A stretch of 52,817 bases of DNA from Proluteimonas luteida (GCF_021191695.1 NZ_JAIWPT010000022.1:1-52817); one strand, 5' to 3'. Counted from the first letter of the stretch, positions 28,752 to 38,518 are shown. Program-made: numbers and translations. Notes: a model not told the origin generated them from the letters alone.

Positions 28752-29572
28752 GCGTCGCGGGCGACAGCGGCGGGCAGGACGTGGGTGACGGTCGCCAGGT
28801 CGCGATCATCACCGGCGCCAGCAGCGGCATCGGCCGCGGCTGCGCGCTGAAGCTGGCGGAAGCGGGCATGGCGGTGCTCGGCGTCGGCCGCGACCCGGAC
28901 AAGTTGCGCGGGTTGGAGGCCGACATCGGCGATCCGGCGCGGATCGCGACCCTGGCCATCGACGTCACCGACGACGACGCGCCGCGGCGAATTGTCGAAC
29001 TGGCCGTGCAGCGCTGGGGACGCATCGATTTTCTGGTCAACAACGCCGGCATCGGCAGCCCGAAGCCGCTGCACGAGGTGGACGACGACAACCTCGACCA
29101 CTTCCTCGGCGTCATGCTGCGCGCACCGTTCCGGCTCTCGCGCGACGTACTGCCGCACATGCGGCCCGGTTCGGCAATCATCAACATCACCTCGACCTTC
29201 GCCGTGGTCGGTGGCCTGCGCGGCGGCGCCTACTCGGCGGCGAAGGCCGGCCTGGGCGGGCTGACCCGGCACATCGCCTGCCAGTACGGTGCGGCTGGCA
29301 TCCGTGCCAACGCCGTCGCCCCCGGCGTCACCGTCACGCCAATGACCGAAGGGCGCCTGCATGACGAGGGCTTCAGGCGGATGAACGTGGAAATGACCCC
29401 GCATACGCGGCTGGGCACGGTGGACGACGTGGCCAGCACGGTCGCGTTCCTGTGCTCGCCGGGCGGCAGCTTCATCAACGGCCAGACCATCGTCGTCGAC
29501 GGTGGCTGGAGTTCGACCAAGTACCTGTCGGAGTTCGGACGCAGTTCGGTCTGGATGCCGCGGGAGCAATGA
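28748..29572 (+). CDS. Short-chain dehydrogenase/reductase (SDR)
   Basis: A 274-aa classical SDR. Cofactor motif TGASSGIG (about residue 21-28), NNAG, the catalytic Ser region INITSTFA and YSAAK with the catalytic Tyr/Lys are all intact, and VDGG is seen near the C-terminus. Starts at ATG 28748, overlapping the ligase stop by four bases, so translation is coupled. Likely oxidises a hydroxyl (or reduces a ketone) on the CoA-bound or free intermediate. Confidence 0.92.
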   Translation: MSVAGDSGGQDVGDGRQVAIITGASSGIGRGCALKLAEAGMAVLGVGRDPDKLRGLEADIGDPARIATLAIDVTDDDAPRRIVELAVQRWGRIDFLVNNAGIGSPKPLHEVDDDNLDHFLGVMLRAPFRLSRDVLPHMRPGSAIINITSTFAVVGGLRGGAYSAAKAGLGGLTRHIACQYGAAGIRANAVAPGVTVTPMTEGRLHDEGFRRMNVEMTPHTRLGTVDDVASTVAFLCSPGGSFINGQTIVVDGGWSSTKYLSEFGRSSVWMPREQ

Positions 29573-29636
29573 GTCCCGCAGCCCGGGCCGGCGGCATAGC
29601 CAGGGCGGGGAACACGGGATAACCGGGAGATATCCG

Positions 29637-31082
29637 ATGCGCGATTGCCTGAAGTTCTACATCGACGGCCGCTGGGTCGAGCCTTCCGGGACCGGTTCGT
29701 TCGAACTCCTCGACCCGGCGACCGAGCTGCCGTCGGGGCGTGTCGCCCTGGGCGACGCCGTGGACGTGGACCGTGCCGTCGCCGCCGCGCGCACGGCCTT
29801 CGACAGCTACTCGCGCACAAGCCGCGAGGCGCGCATTGCGCTGCTGCAGCGTATCGCCGAGGTGTTCGAGGCGCGCAAGCCGGACATGATCGCGGCGGTG
29901 ATCCGCGAACTCGGCTGCCCCGCCTGGCTGGCCGAGCAGGCGCAGGTGCCGCTTCCAGCCACCCACATCGCCGTCGCGATCGATGTGCTCAAGGACTATC
30001 GGTTCGATACCGAGCGCGGCTCGACCCTGATACGCAGGCAGCCGATCGGCGTCTGCGCACTGATCACGCCGTGGAACTGGCCGGTGTCGCTGGTGATGAC
30101 CAAGGTGATTCCGGCGCTGGCGGTCGGCTGCACCGTGGTGCTGAAACCGTCCGAGTACGCGCCGTACTCGGCGCAGGTGCTGGCCGAGATCCTCGACGAA
30201 GCGGAAGTGCCGGCTGGCGTGTTCAACATGCTCTTCGGCGAAGGCGCCGTGGTCGGCGCCGCGCTCAGCGGTCATCCCGACGTCGATGCGGTGTCGATCA
30301 CAGGCTCGACGCGCGCCGGCATCGAAGTGGCGCGCAATGCGGCGTCCACGGTCAAGCGCGTGCACCAGGAACTCGGCGGCAAGAGCCCGAACGTCATCCT
30401 CGACGGCGCGGACCTGCAGAAGGCGGTCTCGTCCGGCGTGCGCTACATGTTCATCAACGCTGGGCAGACCTGCTCGGTGCCCTCGCGCATGATCGTGCCG
30501 CGCTCGCGCCTGGCCGAAGTGGTCGAGATCGCGCGCTCGACCGCGGAAACGCTGCAGGTGGGGCCGCCCGACAGCGGCGCCTTTGTGGGGCCGGTGATCA
30601 ATGCCTCGCAGTGGAGCAGGGTGCAGGGCCTGATTGAAAAGGGGATCGAGGAGGGCGCGACGCTGGTGGTCGGCGGTCCCGGCAAGCCGGAGGGCCTGGC
30701 ACAGGGCTACTACGTCAGGCCGACGATCTTCTCGGATGTCGGCAACGACATGACGATCGCGCGCGAGGAGATCTTCGGACCGGTGCTGGCGATCATCCCT
30801 TTCGACAACGAGGACGATGCCGTGCGCATCGCCAACGACACGCCCTATGGTCTCGCCGCATACGTGCACGCCGGCACGATCGAGCAGGCGCGCGAGGTCG
30901 GCGCCCGGATCCGCGCGGGACAGGTCAACCTCAACGGCGACCTCGACCTGCTCGACCCGTACTCGCCCTTCGGCGGCTGCAAGATGTCGGGAAACGGCCG
31001 GGAGTGGGGCGCATTCGGGTTCGAGGCGTTCCTGGAAGAGGTGTCGTATGTGGGCTATACGCCCGGTCCGACTTCTGGATGA
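29637..31082 (+). CDS. NAD(P)-dependent aldehyde dehydrogenase
   Basis: A 481-aa ALDH superfamily enzyme. ITPWNWPVSLVMTKVIPALA (cofactor region), ELGGKSPNVIL (general-base Glu) and the catalytic Cys in NAGQTCSVPSRM are present, with EIFGPVLAIIPF near residue 380. Start at ATG 29637. Third gene of the ligase-SDR-ALDH series, 64 bp after the SDR. Probably oxidises an aldehyde formed during side-chain removal or by the TPP enzyme downstream. Confidence 0.93.
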   Translation: MRDCLKFYIDGRWVEPSGTGSFELLDPATELPSGRVALGDAVDVDRAVAAARTAFDSYSRTSREARIALLQRIAEVFEARKPDMIAAVIRELGCPAWLAEQAQVPLPATHIAVAIDVLKDYRFDTERGSTLIRRQPIGVCALITPWNWPVSLVMTKVIPALAVGCTVVLKPSEYAPYSAQVLAEILDEAEVPAGVFNMLFGEGAVVGAALSGHPDVDAVSITGSTRAGIEVARNAASTVKRVHQELGGKSPNVILDGADLQKAVSSGVRYMFINAGQTCSVPSRMIVPRSRLAEVVEIARSTAETLQVGPPDSGAFVGPVINASQWSRVQGLIEKGIEEGATLVVGGPGKPEGLAQGYYVRPTIFSDVGNDMTIAREEIFGPVLAIIPFDNEDDAVRIANDTPYGLAAYVHAGTIEQAREVGARIRAGQVNLNGDLDLLDPYSPFGGCKMSGNGREWGAFGFEAFLEEVSYVGYTPGPTSG

Positions 31083-31675
31083 ACAAACCCGGCGATGAGT
31101 CGTGGGCTGCCATCCTGCCTACCCGGCTCGCCGCTGTGGCCCGTAGTCAGACATAAAGGGTGAATGGCGGCGGCTTGGGTGAGGACAGTCGCTCCTACAA
31201 CGAGCGGTGCGCCGCGAGCGGCGGGGAAGGGATCCGAAGAGAGCCAATGCGGTTCGGCGCTCATCATTTGCTACCCCCCGCCCATTGCTTTGGCGAGGAA
31301 GCTATCGTGCGGAAGTTGCTGTCTTCGCGAGTGATCGTGCCTGATAGAGCGGTCCGAGAATTCGTCCCCCGTCAATGCTCTCCGGCATGCTGTCAGAGTT
31401 CGGGGCATTGCTTCGGTGGTTCTCGGCTCGGAGAGTAAGTCGGAGCGATCCACCCGTCGCTGTGAGTGGGAGCTATGTCGCAAATGATCAATAGATTCCC
31501 CGATCTCGCCTGATACGGTTACGGCCAAGCGGAGTAAAGCGGATCTCTCCTTCTCCAACGATCGTGGTTTGAGATCGAATGATCCATGGAATAAGTACGA
31601 AAGTTGCATTTTTTTGTGGATCACATCGCGCCCGCGATCGTGCGCAGTTTCAGTAAATGAAAGGAGATGTTCCGG
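31083..31675. other. 593-bp intergenic region, GC visibly lower
   Basis: No convincing gene. Frames such as 31160-31438 lack a family signature and natural composition. Base composition drops relative to the upstream genes and stays low through the TPP and TonB genes. A fragment TCGCTCCTACAACGAGCG near 31188 resembles dispersed repeats seen in xanthomonads. Weak promoter candidates exist (TTGAGA at 31569 with AATAAG at 31590, 15-bp spacing), and AAGGAG at 31661-31666 serves the next gene. Confidence 0.5.
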
Positions 31676-33379
31676 GTGTCCACTTATGTTTCAGAACGAA
31701 TTCTGCAACTGTTTGAGGTCGAGGGCGTCAAGACGATGTTCGGAATCCCGGACCCCAGTTTCGTTCGCATGTTCAACCAGGCGGAGGAGAGAGGGTGGCG
31801 GGTAGTAGCGCCGCATCACGAGGCTGCAGGTGGGTTCATGGCCGAAGGTTTGTCGCGCATGACCGGAAAAGTAGGTCTGGTCGTTGGCAACCAGGGCCCC
31901 GGTGTTGCGAACTTGGTGCCCGCGGCGATCTGTGCTGCGAAGGAAGGGTCGCCGATCATCTTTATTGGTGGACAGCGTAAGCACATCGCCGATCAGCGCG
32001 TACGCCGCGGTCGCATCCAGTACACGCAGCAGTACAAGTACATCGAACCGGCGACAAAATACATCGGAATCATCGAGTACCCAGAACAGACCGATGAGAT
32101 CGTGCACGAGTCGATCCGTCGCGCACTCTCTGGACGGCCGGGTCCGGTATACATCGAAGTCCCGATGAATTCGATGAATGCCGAACTCGACTTGCCGCCG
32201 CCCGTATCGCGCGAGGCCTATCGACTGGTAAGACAGGAAGCCAGTGCGTCTGGAGTCGCCGACGCGATAAAGTTGATTTCCGCAGCCGCGTATCCGATCT
32301 TGCTGGTCGGCCATGGTGCATTCGCATCGCGCGGCCTGGATCATGTTGGCGCGCTGGCGCGAAAGCTGGCGTGCCCGATCATCGAAACGTTCCCGCAAAG
32401 CCCGGCAATCGAAGGATTCGAGGACAGGACGTTCCCGTTCGGTTTTTCCCCAGCCGGAATCGCCGCGGTCGCCCAGTCGGACTTGGTCATTGCGATCGGT
32501 ACAGAGATCGGCGAACCGGTGCGTTCCGGCGAGGAAGGACACTGGCAGAAGGGCAATACAGACCGCAAGTGGATCTATGTTGAAAAGGATCCGCTGGCCA
32601 TCGGCGTCAATCGTCCGGTCGACGTGCCGTTGATAGGTGATCTCTGTGACGTGGTGCCCCAGTTGGTCCGGAAATTACCCGAGGCGCCCCGCGAGCCCCG
32701 GCCCGAGCTCGCTGACTGGATTCAAGCACACAAGGACTACAAAGCGAATGCGCTCGCATCGGTGCCCAGCGGTTCGTCACCCATTCATCCAGCCCGATTT
32801 CTGGTCGAGGCCACGCGAGGCCTGCCTAAGGATTGCGTGCTGGTCCGTGATGGCGGTGCAGTCAATATCTACACTTGGACTTACGCGCAAATACAGCCAC
32901 GAGATGTTCTATGGAGTCAGAACTTTGGTCATCTAGGCACCGGCTTGCCACATGCAATCGGTGCGCAGCTGGCAGTCGGCCAGAATCGCCGAGTAGTCCT
33001 TATCTCGGGTGACTCTGCATTCCTGTTCCATATCTCGGAGTTGGAGACTGCGGTACGCAAGAACCTGCCCATTCTGTGCATTGTTGGTTGTGACTATGCG
33101 TGGGGTCTGGAGGTCCGTGTTTATCGCGGGATGTTTGGGCCTGACACAACCGAGACGGAGGCGCATTGGGGCAACCAGTTGCGACTCGACAAAATTGCAG
33201 AAGGGTTTGGCGCCCACGGCGAATACGTCGACCGTACCGAAGACATCGCGCCGGCTGTTGCCCGTGCATTGGCGAGTGGAAAGCCTGCAGTGGTCCAAGT
33301 GGTGATCGACGGCGTAGCGAATGCACGCGACGTGCCGGGGCATGACGAATACAAGAACTGGTACACGGATTTCTTTTGA
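31676..33379 (+). CDS. Thiamine-diphosphate-dependent enzyme (acetolactate synthase / 2-hydroxyacyl-CoA lyase superfamily)
   Basis: About 567 aa in three domains: PYR (about 1-175, with the activating Glu in APHHEAAGG), a central domain (about 185-325) and PP (about 370-550). The ThDP/Mg motif begins GDSAFLFHISELETAV, but its far end reads VGCDYAWG where the family usually has NN. Asp may still ligate Mg. Start GTG 31676 is preferred because AAGGAG is 9 bases upstream, while the in-frame ATG at 31667 abuts the Shine-Dalgarno. The reaction is unknown: decarboxylation, carboligation or cleavage of a 2-hydroxyacyl-CoA are possible. Sits 62 bp before a TonB receptor with similar, less GC-rich codons, suggesting joint acquisition. 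Confidence 0.82.
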   Translation: MSTYVSERILQLFEVEGVKTMFGIPDPSFVRMFNQAEERGWRVVAPHHEAAGGFMAEGLSRMTGKVGLVVGNQGPGVANLVPAAICAAKEGSPIIFIGGQRKHIADQRVRRGRIQYTQQYKYIEPATKYIGIIEYPEQTDEIVHESIRRALSGRPGPVYIEVPMNSMNAELDLPPPVSREAYRLVRQEASASGVADAIKLISAAAYPILLVGHGAFASRGLDHVGALARKLACPIIETFPQSPAIEGFEDRTFPFGFSPAGIAAVAQSDLVIAIGTEIGEPVRSGEEGHWQKGNTDRKWIYVEKDPLAIGVNRPVDVPLIGDLCDVVPQLVRKLPEAPREPRPELADWIQAHKDYKANALASVPSGSSPIHPARFLVEATRGLPKDCVLVRDGGAVNIYTWTYAQIQPRDVLWSQNFGHLGTGLPHAIGAQLAVGQNRRVVLISGDSAFLFHISELETAVRKNLPILCIVGCDYAWGLEVRVYRGMFGPDTTETEAHWGNQLRLDKIAEGFGAHGEYVDRTEDIAPAVARALASGKPAVVQVVIDGVANARDVPGHDEYKNWYTDFF

Positions 33380-33441
33380 AGGAAATCCAGAAGGATCCCG
33401 TCATCCGATAGTCAGAATCATTAATAACTCGGGAGGGACGA

Positions 33442-35883
33442 GTGATTAATCAGAAAAAAATCAAGGCGACGCTGTCGGTTGCCATCTTCGCCGCTTTGCA
33501 TTCGACGCTTGCGACGGCCCAAACGGTGGAGCGGAACGGTGAAGAGGCAGTTGCCGTGGGGGACAGCGAAGAGCCGGCCGAGCAGGTGGGGATTGCGCCG
33601 GCAGCGACTGATAATGCAGACACGGCAAGAACTCTCGATGCGGTAATAGTAACTGCTCAACGCCGACAGCAGAATCTGCTGGATGTGCCGTTCTCGTTGA
33701 CTGCAATCACCCGTGAGAAGCTCCAGTCAACCGGCATCAAGGGCATCACAGATCTTCGCTACAATACCCCGGGCCTGATCACCAATACCGGTAGCGGTTA
33801 CACGCAGACGTTCATTCGGGGCATTGGCAACCGGATCCAGATTGGCGCGGATCCATCGGTGACCAGCTTCATCGACGACGTGCCTCGTATGTATGCAAGC
33901 CTCGTGGATGACCTCGGTAACGTAGATCGCATCGAAATCCTGAAAGGTGCGCAGGGTGGCCTCTACGGCCGCAATGCCACCGCGGGCGTGATAAACATCA
34001 TCACCAGGCAGCCTGACCCTTCAGCCTTCGAAGGTGATCTTCGGCTCGGGTATGGCAGCAAGAGCACGGCCAACGTCAGTGGCTACTTCAATATTCCCCT
34101 TAACCAGAACGCCGCGCTTGATCTCACGGTTGCCCGCCGGGTGCACAATGACTACATCGACAATCAGGCGCTAAAGAATCCGTACGCAAGCTATGCCGCT
34201 TTGAGTGCGGCGGAAGCTGCGGGCTACGGCGACACTGGACAGCATGCTTATCTTCAAGCTAATCCGCAAGTCGCAGTCCAGCTGGATTCGCTCGCCAAGG
34301 TCAGCGATCTAAGCAATCAAGACGAGTCCTTCATCGAGGCCAAGCTGCTGTTCATTGGCGATGGCATCCAGGTCCGATTGGCTGCAGATTATACCGACAA
34401 GGATGACGCCAATGGAAACGCCTGGAAAACCCTGGACCTTCCGCGCGTATATGGCACTTATCAGGCGCTGATGAATTCGGGTGGATTCGGATCGGCCAGT
34501 CTCCCGATGAACTACGTATATCCGAACGGCAACTACGCACCATTCCAAGCGGCAGCGCCGATCGAGTCGTACACCAAGCTGAAGGACTACGGATTTTCCG
34601 CCAAAGCGGATATCGAAATATCAGGGTTCCAGCTGACGTCGATCAGCGCGTTTCGCTGGAATGAGTCGGACTTCCGATCCGATGTGACCGGAAGCGCGGT
34701 GCCGTCTGCCGGATTTCTGTCAGGATTCCAGCGACAGAACTTCTATCAGGAACTCCGCGCAGTTTCCGACGGGGAAGGTCCGTTTCGCTGGACAGGCGGT
34801 ATCACCTATTACAATGAAGAGATCGACAACTCGACGGCCACGATGCTGCTTGGCCAGACTTATGCGGCAACTAAGGCATTGACCGGTGGCAATGGCTACT
34901 CGGTGTATTTCCAGGGCGAGTACGATGCCACCGATAAAGTAAGTGTCATAGGCTCCGGACGATTCGTCGAGGACACCAAAACGGCGGAATTTCCTGCCGG
35001 CTCGGTGGCCATCTATGACCCGGTCAACCAGGTTGTGGTCAACGGTCGGCCCGCACCGGCGGTTTCGGACAGTGACAGCGTTTCCAGGTTCCTGCCGTCG
35101 TTGACGGTCAGCTACGCGCTTGACCGTGGCGGCACGATCTACGGACGCTGGGCGCGGGGCATGAAGACGGGTGGGGTTAACCCGATGGTTCATCCAGCGC
35201 AGACGTTGAACGTGCTGAACGCGCTTGGGCCAGAAGAAGTGGATACCTATGAGGTCGGTGTGCGTACGACCATGCTTGATCGCAGGATCCAGTTCACTTC
35301 CTCCATTTTTTACAACGACTACCGTAACCTCCAAGTACTCAAGAGCGGCTACGCCGGCTTGGCCGCAGTCTATTTCAATGCGGGTGAGACCCGGACCTTT
35401 GGCGCCGACGCAACACTAAACTGGCGGGTTACCGATATTTTTTCTCTTGGCTTGGGTGCAGCTTATCTGGATGCGAAGTACACGAATTTCTCCAGCCCGG
35501 GCATTCCTGAGTTGAGAGTGGCACCGTTCGATGTCAGTGGGAATCGCATGATTCTATCGCCGGAGTTTCAAGCAAATATCTCGGCGGACGTGAACTATCC
35601 GGTGTCAGATGGATGGAATTTCGTTTCCAGCCTGCTGTATGCCTACAACTCCAAGTATTACACTGATGACACAAATGCAGAGATCACGTCGCAGCCTGGT
35701 TACTCGATGGTGAATTTTCGCGTAGGCGTAGAGAAGGCTGACGGTCGGTTCGGCGCTTATCTTTCGGTGCGCAATGTATTCGACAAGGATTACATCACTT
35801 GGGGGTCGTTGACGCCGAGTGCGTACGTTGTCCAAGAGGGCGCGCCACGGATCATCATGGGTCACGTGGAGTACCGGTTTTGA
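33442..35883 (+). CDS. TonB-dependent outer membrane receptor
   Basis: An 813-aa receptor for energised import across the outer membrane. It has a signal peptide ending ALHSTLATA before QT and a TonB-box-like LDAVIVTAQ (about residue 64-72). The plug domain (about 75-185) has DVPFSLTAIT, FIRGIGNR, RIEILKGAQGGLYGRNATAGVINI. The long barrel ends in an aromatic residue, ...GHVEYRF. Start is GTG 33442 after GGGAGGG. The group resembles receptors found beside aromatic and terpenoid catabolic genes in sphingomonads, from memory. With the MFS transporter downstream it gives a two-membrane uptake route. GC is lower than in the flanking genes. Confidence 0.93.
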   Translation: MINQKKIKATLSVAIFAALHSTLATAQTVERNGEEAVAVGDSEEPAEQVGIAPAATDNADTARTLDAVIVTAQRRQQNLLDVPFSLTAITREKLQSTGIKGITDLRYNTPGLITNTGSGYTQTFIRGIGNRIQIGADPSVTSFIDDVPRMYASLVDDLGNVDRIEILKGAQGGLYGRNATAGVINIITRQPDPSAFEGDLRLGYGSKSTANVSGYFNIPLNQNAALDLTVARRVHNDYIDNQALKNPYASYAALSAAEAAGYGDTGQHAYLQANPQVAVQLDSLAKVSDLSNQDESFIEAKLLFIGDGIQVRLAADYTDKDDANGNAWKTLDLPRVYGTYQALMNSGGFGSASLPMNYVYPNGNYAPFQAAAPIESYTKLKDYGFSAKADIEISGFQLTSISAFRWNESDFRSDVTGSAVPSAGFLSGFQRQNFYQELRAVSDGEGPFRWTGGITYYNEEIDNSTATMLLGQTYAATKALTGGNGYSVYFQGEYDATDKVSVIGSGRFVEDTKTAEFPAGSVAIYDPVNQVVVNGRPAPAVSDSDSVSRFLPSLTVSYALDRGGTIYGRWARGMKTGGVNPMVHPAQTLNVLNALGPEEVDTYEVGVRTTMLDRRIQFTSSIFYNDYRNLQVLKSGYAGLAAVYFNAGETRTFGADATLNWRVTDIFSLGLGAAYLDAKYTNFSSPGIPELRVAPFDVSGNRMILSPEFQANISADVNYPVSDGWNFVSSLLYAYNSKYYTDDTNAEITSQPGYSMVNFRVGVEKADGRFGAYLSVRNVFDKDYITWGSLTPSAYVVQEGAPRIIMGHVEYRF

Positions 35884-35911
35884 TTCAAGTCCTCAAAAGG
35901 AGCAGATCGGC

Positions 35912-36202
35912 ATGAGTGCGTACGTGGTTATCATCCGCGACAAGACCCACGATCCGACCGGAATGGAGAAGTATGCGTCGGTGGCGCGCAATGCGCCGAT
36001 CGACAAGTTGGAGGTCATCGCCGCGAAAACCGGCAAGATGCAGGTTCTGGAGGGTCCGGCGGCGGAGGCGGTCGTCATCCTGCGGTTCCCCTCCATGGCC
36101 GATGCGCTGGAGTGGTATGAGAGCGATGCATACCAGGAGGCCTTGCCGTATCGCAAGGCGGCCGGTGAGTTCAGGGTCTTCCTGTCGGAGGGTGTGGGTT
36201 GA
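35912..36202 (+). CDS. DUF1330 family protein
   Basis: A 96-aa protein of the alpha/beta ferredoxin-like DUF1330 fold: MSAYVVIIRDKTHDPTGMEKYA, then VLEGPAAEAVVILRFPSMADALEWYESDAYQEALPYR, the family's conserved FPSMxxAxxWYxSxxY segment. AAAGGAG lies 9 bases before ATG 35912. It follows the TonB receptor by 28 bp, so it is part of that transcript. Function is unknown; small dimeric proteins of this fold often act on or bind reactive catabolic intermediates. Confidence 0.85.
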   Translation: MSAYVVIIRDKTHDPTGMEKYASVARNAPIDKLEVIAAKTGKMQVLEGPAAEAVVILRFPSMADALEWYESDAYQEALPYRKAAGEFRVFLSEGVG

Positions 36203-36420
36203 GCGGGTTCTGATGCGCAGGGTGCAGGCCCGCGTACCCGCGTGCCTGGCGCTGGCGTGCCGCCATGGGGATGGTTTGGCACCCGATGGTCGGCGAAGCC
36301 GGCTGTCCGGTGGATGGCGTATCGAACCACATTGCCCGTTTCCCGCCGGACGGAAGCTCCTTCGGCGCGCGGGAACTGGTTTCATCACGGGGCCTTCGTC
36401 GGGCATCCACAAGGGATTGC

Positions 36421-37623
36421 ATGAGCTACTTCGGTGAGTTTCGCAAAAGCTGGCGTTTCCTGAGTGCTGCCGGCTTCGGGCTTGCGGCGGGCTACTCGAT
36501 CACGCACTACGTTGCGAACCTCATGACGCCCCACTTGATCGAGAACTTCGGCTGGACAAGATCCGCTCTGGCCTTGATCGGCACTACTGCGGTGCTGGCC
36601 GTGTTGTGCCAACCGATCGCCGGACGGCTTACCGATGCCTTCGGGGTAAGGAGGATGGCCACCGTGGGCGTGGTTTTCGCGCCCCTGGTGTTCATCGGCA
36701 TGAGTCTGATGAGTGGTCCCATAGCGCAGTACTTTGCGTTGAGCGTGATCCAGGTCGTGATCATCGGAGGCACCACCAGCGCCACCATCTACAGCAGGCT
36801 GGTCGCCCACAACTTCGACCGCGCGCGTGGGGTTGCGCTGGCCATTGCGACCTGTACGCCTGCCGCCCTCGGCGCGATATCGGTTCCATTCATTTCCGTG
36901 GTCATCGACAACCACGGTTGGCGGGCGGGTTACATCGCGGTCGCCGCGATGGTCGCCGTGGTTGGCCTGACGGCGTTGGCCTTGATTCCCAAGAACGCCG
37001 ATGCGCATGTGGTCAAGAGAGCTGCGGAACCCGCGTCCGGGACCAGCTACCGCGAGATCTTTGGTACGCCGGCCTTCCGCCTGATCATCCTGGGCATGCT
37101 GCTGACGAACTTGGCCTTCACCTTGCAGACTTCCCAGTTGAAGGTGTTGCTGCTTGACAAGGGCGTGGATTCCGACGCGGGGTCGATGGCCATTTCACTG
37201 TTTGCTTCGGGTGTTTTCCTCGGCAGGTTGTTGTGCGGCGCGGCGTTGGACAGGTTTCCAACCTACGTGGTGGCAGCGATCTCGATGGGCCTGCCAAGCG
37301 TGGGTTTACTGTTGTTGGCCACCGACATCTCCTCGATACTCGTGATCGCGTCGGCTGTCGTGGTGCTCGGGTTGTGCATCGGTGCCGAGGGAGACGTGCT
37401 GGCGTATGTTGTGGTCAAGTACTTCAGGGTCGAGATCTACAGCACGGTACTCGGCCTCGTTCTCGGCTCGATCGCGTTGTCGATCACCCTGGGATCGTTG
37501 CTGCTCAGCTACATCTTGAAGACCAGCGGCACGTTCGTGCCGTTCTTGGTCATCTGTTCCGTGTCGACGCTGGTCGGCGCGATCATGTTCTATCAACTGA
37601 AACGCGTTCCGGTGTTCCGTTGA
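36421..37623 (+). CDS. MFS transporter
   Basis: A 400-aa major facilitator with about 12 hydrophobic segments, starting MSYFGEFRKSWRFLSAAGFG. The loop 2-3 motif reads GRLTDAFGVRRM (A-motif like), and the loop 8-9 equivalent GRLLCGAALDRFP is also present. It resembles carboxylate (oxalate/formate antiporter-like) MFS proteins. The ATG at 36421 has AAGGGA 4 bases upstream. A longer frame from 36265 translates a 218-bp leader that is probably non-coding. Likely the inner-membrane importer of the cluster substrate. Confidence 0.88.
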   Translation: MSYFGEFRKSWRFLSAAGFGLAAGYSITHYVANLMTPHLIENFGWTRSALALIGTTAVLAVLCQPIAGRLTDAFGVRRMATVGVVFAPLVFIGMSLMSGPIAQYFALSVIQVVIIGGTTSATIYSRLVAHNFDRARGVALAIATCTPAALGAISVPFISVVIDNHGWRAGYIAVAAMVAVVGLTALALIPKNADAHVVKRAAEPASGTSYREIFGTPAFRLIILGMLLTNLAFTLQTSQLKVLLLDKGVDSDAGSMAISLFASGVFLGRLLCGAALDRFPTYVVAAISMGLPSVGLLLLATDISSILVIASAVVVLGLCIGAEGDVLAYVVVKYFRVEIYSTVLGLVLGSIALSITLGSLLLSYILKTSGTFVPFLVICSVSTLVGAIMFYQLKRVPVFR

Positions 37624-37699
37624 CGCACGGACCTGCCAGTTCGAGAAGGTGCCTGGCGGGCGGGCCATGGTGGTCAAGCCGGACTCGGGAGGTTCGGGC

Positions 37700-38518
37700 A
37701 TGACCGCTCCGTCGACTTTCCTGTTCGTTCCCGGCGATCGCCCGGAGCGCTTCCAGAAGGCGTCGCAGAGCGGTGCCGGCATGGTGGTGTTCGATCTCGA
37801 GGACGCCGTTGGCGTGGGCAACAAGTCCGCGGCACGAGATCACGTCGCGGCCGCGCTCGCGCAGGCCGGGATGCGCGCCTGCGTGCGCATCAACGGCAGC
37901 GAGTCGGAATGGTTCTCCGATGACTGCAGGCTGCTGGATCTGCCTGGTGTGGCGGCCGTCATGCTGCCCAAGGCGGAGGAAGTCGCGCCCGTGCTTGCAC
38001 TGCAGGCTGCTGCCGGGCGGAGCCTGCCGGTAATTCCCATCGTCGAAAGTGCGCGTGGCCTGGAAGGCGCGAAGGAACTCGCCCTCGCCGCGGGCGTCCA
38101 GCGTCTGGCGTTCGGATCGGTCGACTTCCAGCTGGACCTGGGCATCGAGGGTGGCGACGAAGAGCTGCTCTATGCGCGCTCCAGGCTTGTGCTGGTTTCG
38201 AGGCTGGCCGAGCGGGCGGCGCCGATCGACGGGGTGACGCTGGCGGTTGCGGATGCCGAGCGATTGCAGGAAGACACGTTGCGGGCAAGGCGGCTGGGGT
38301 TTGGCGCAAAGCTGTGCATCCATCCCGTCCAGGTTGCAACGGTCAAGCGGTGTTTCCTGCCCGATGAGCAACTGGTCAGTTGGGCGAAGGGAGTGCTGGA
38401 GGCGGCTGCGGCCACCCCCCACGGCGCGATCGTGTTCGAGGGAAAGCTGATCGACAAGCCCGTCGTCGAGCATGCGCGCACGATCCTGGGCAGGACGGAT
38501 GAAGGTCCCGCGAGATAG
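37700..38518 (+). CDS. HpcH/HpaI (CitE-like) CoA-ester lyase
   Basis: A 272-aa TIM-barrel lyase of the CitE / malyl-CoA / citramalyl-CoA lyase family. FLFVPGDRPERFQKA, the metal-binding segment DLEDAV, LPKAEE, PIVESARGLEGAKELA and the AFGSVDFQLDLGI segment are all present, with GAKLCIHPVQV near residue 215. Such enzymes split 3-hydroxydicarboxyl-CoA esters into acetyl-/propionyl-CoA plus glyoxylate or pyruvate. Start ATG 37700 follows GGGAGG by 7 bases (37667 is an alternative). It supplies the C-C cleavage step expected after the dehydrogenase-hydratase operon at 41.5-45.5 kb. Confidence 0.88.
   Translation: MTAPSTFLFVPGDRPERFQKASQSGAGMVVFDLEDAVGVGNKSAARDHVAAALAQAGMRACVRINGSESEWFSDDCRLLDLPGVAAVMLPKAEEVAPVLALQAAAGRSLPVIPIVESARGLEGAKELALAAGVQRLAFGSVDFQLDLGIEGGDEELLYARSRLVLVSRLAERAAPIDGVTLAVADAERLQEDTLRARRLGFGAKLCIHPVQVATVKRCFLPDEQLVSWAKGVLEAAAATPHGAIVFEGKLIDKPVVEHARTILGRTDEGPAR

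Noticed and set aside
31160..31438. 92-aa frame in the low-GC intergenic region
   Set aside because: No Shine-Dalgarno, no family motif and Cys/Arg/Ser composition unlike its neighbours; kept only as intergenic sequence.
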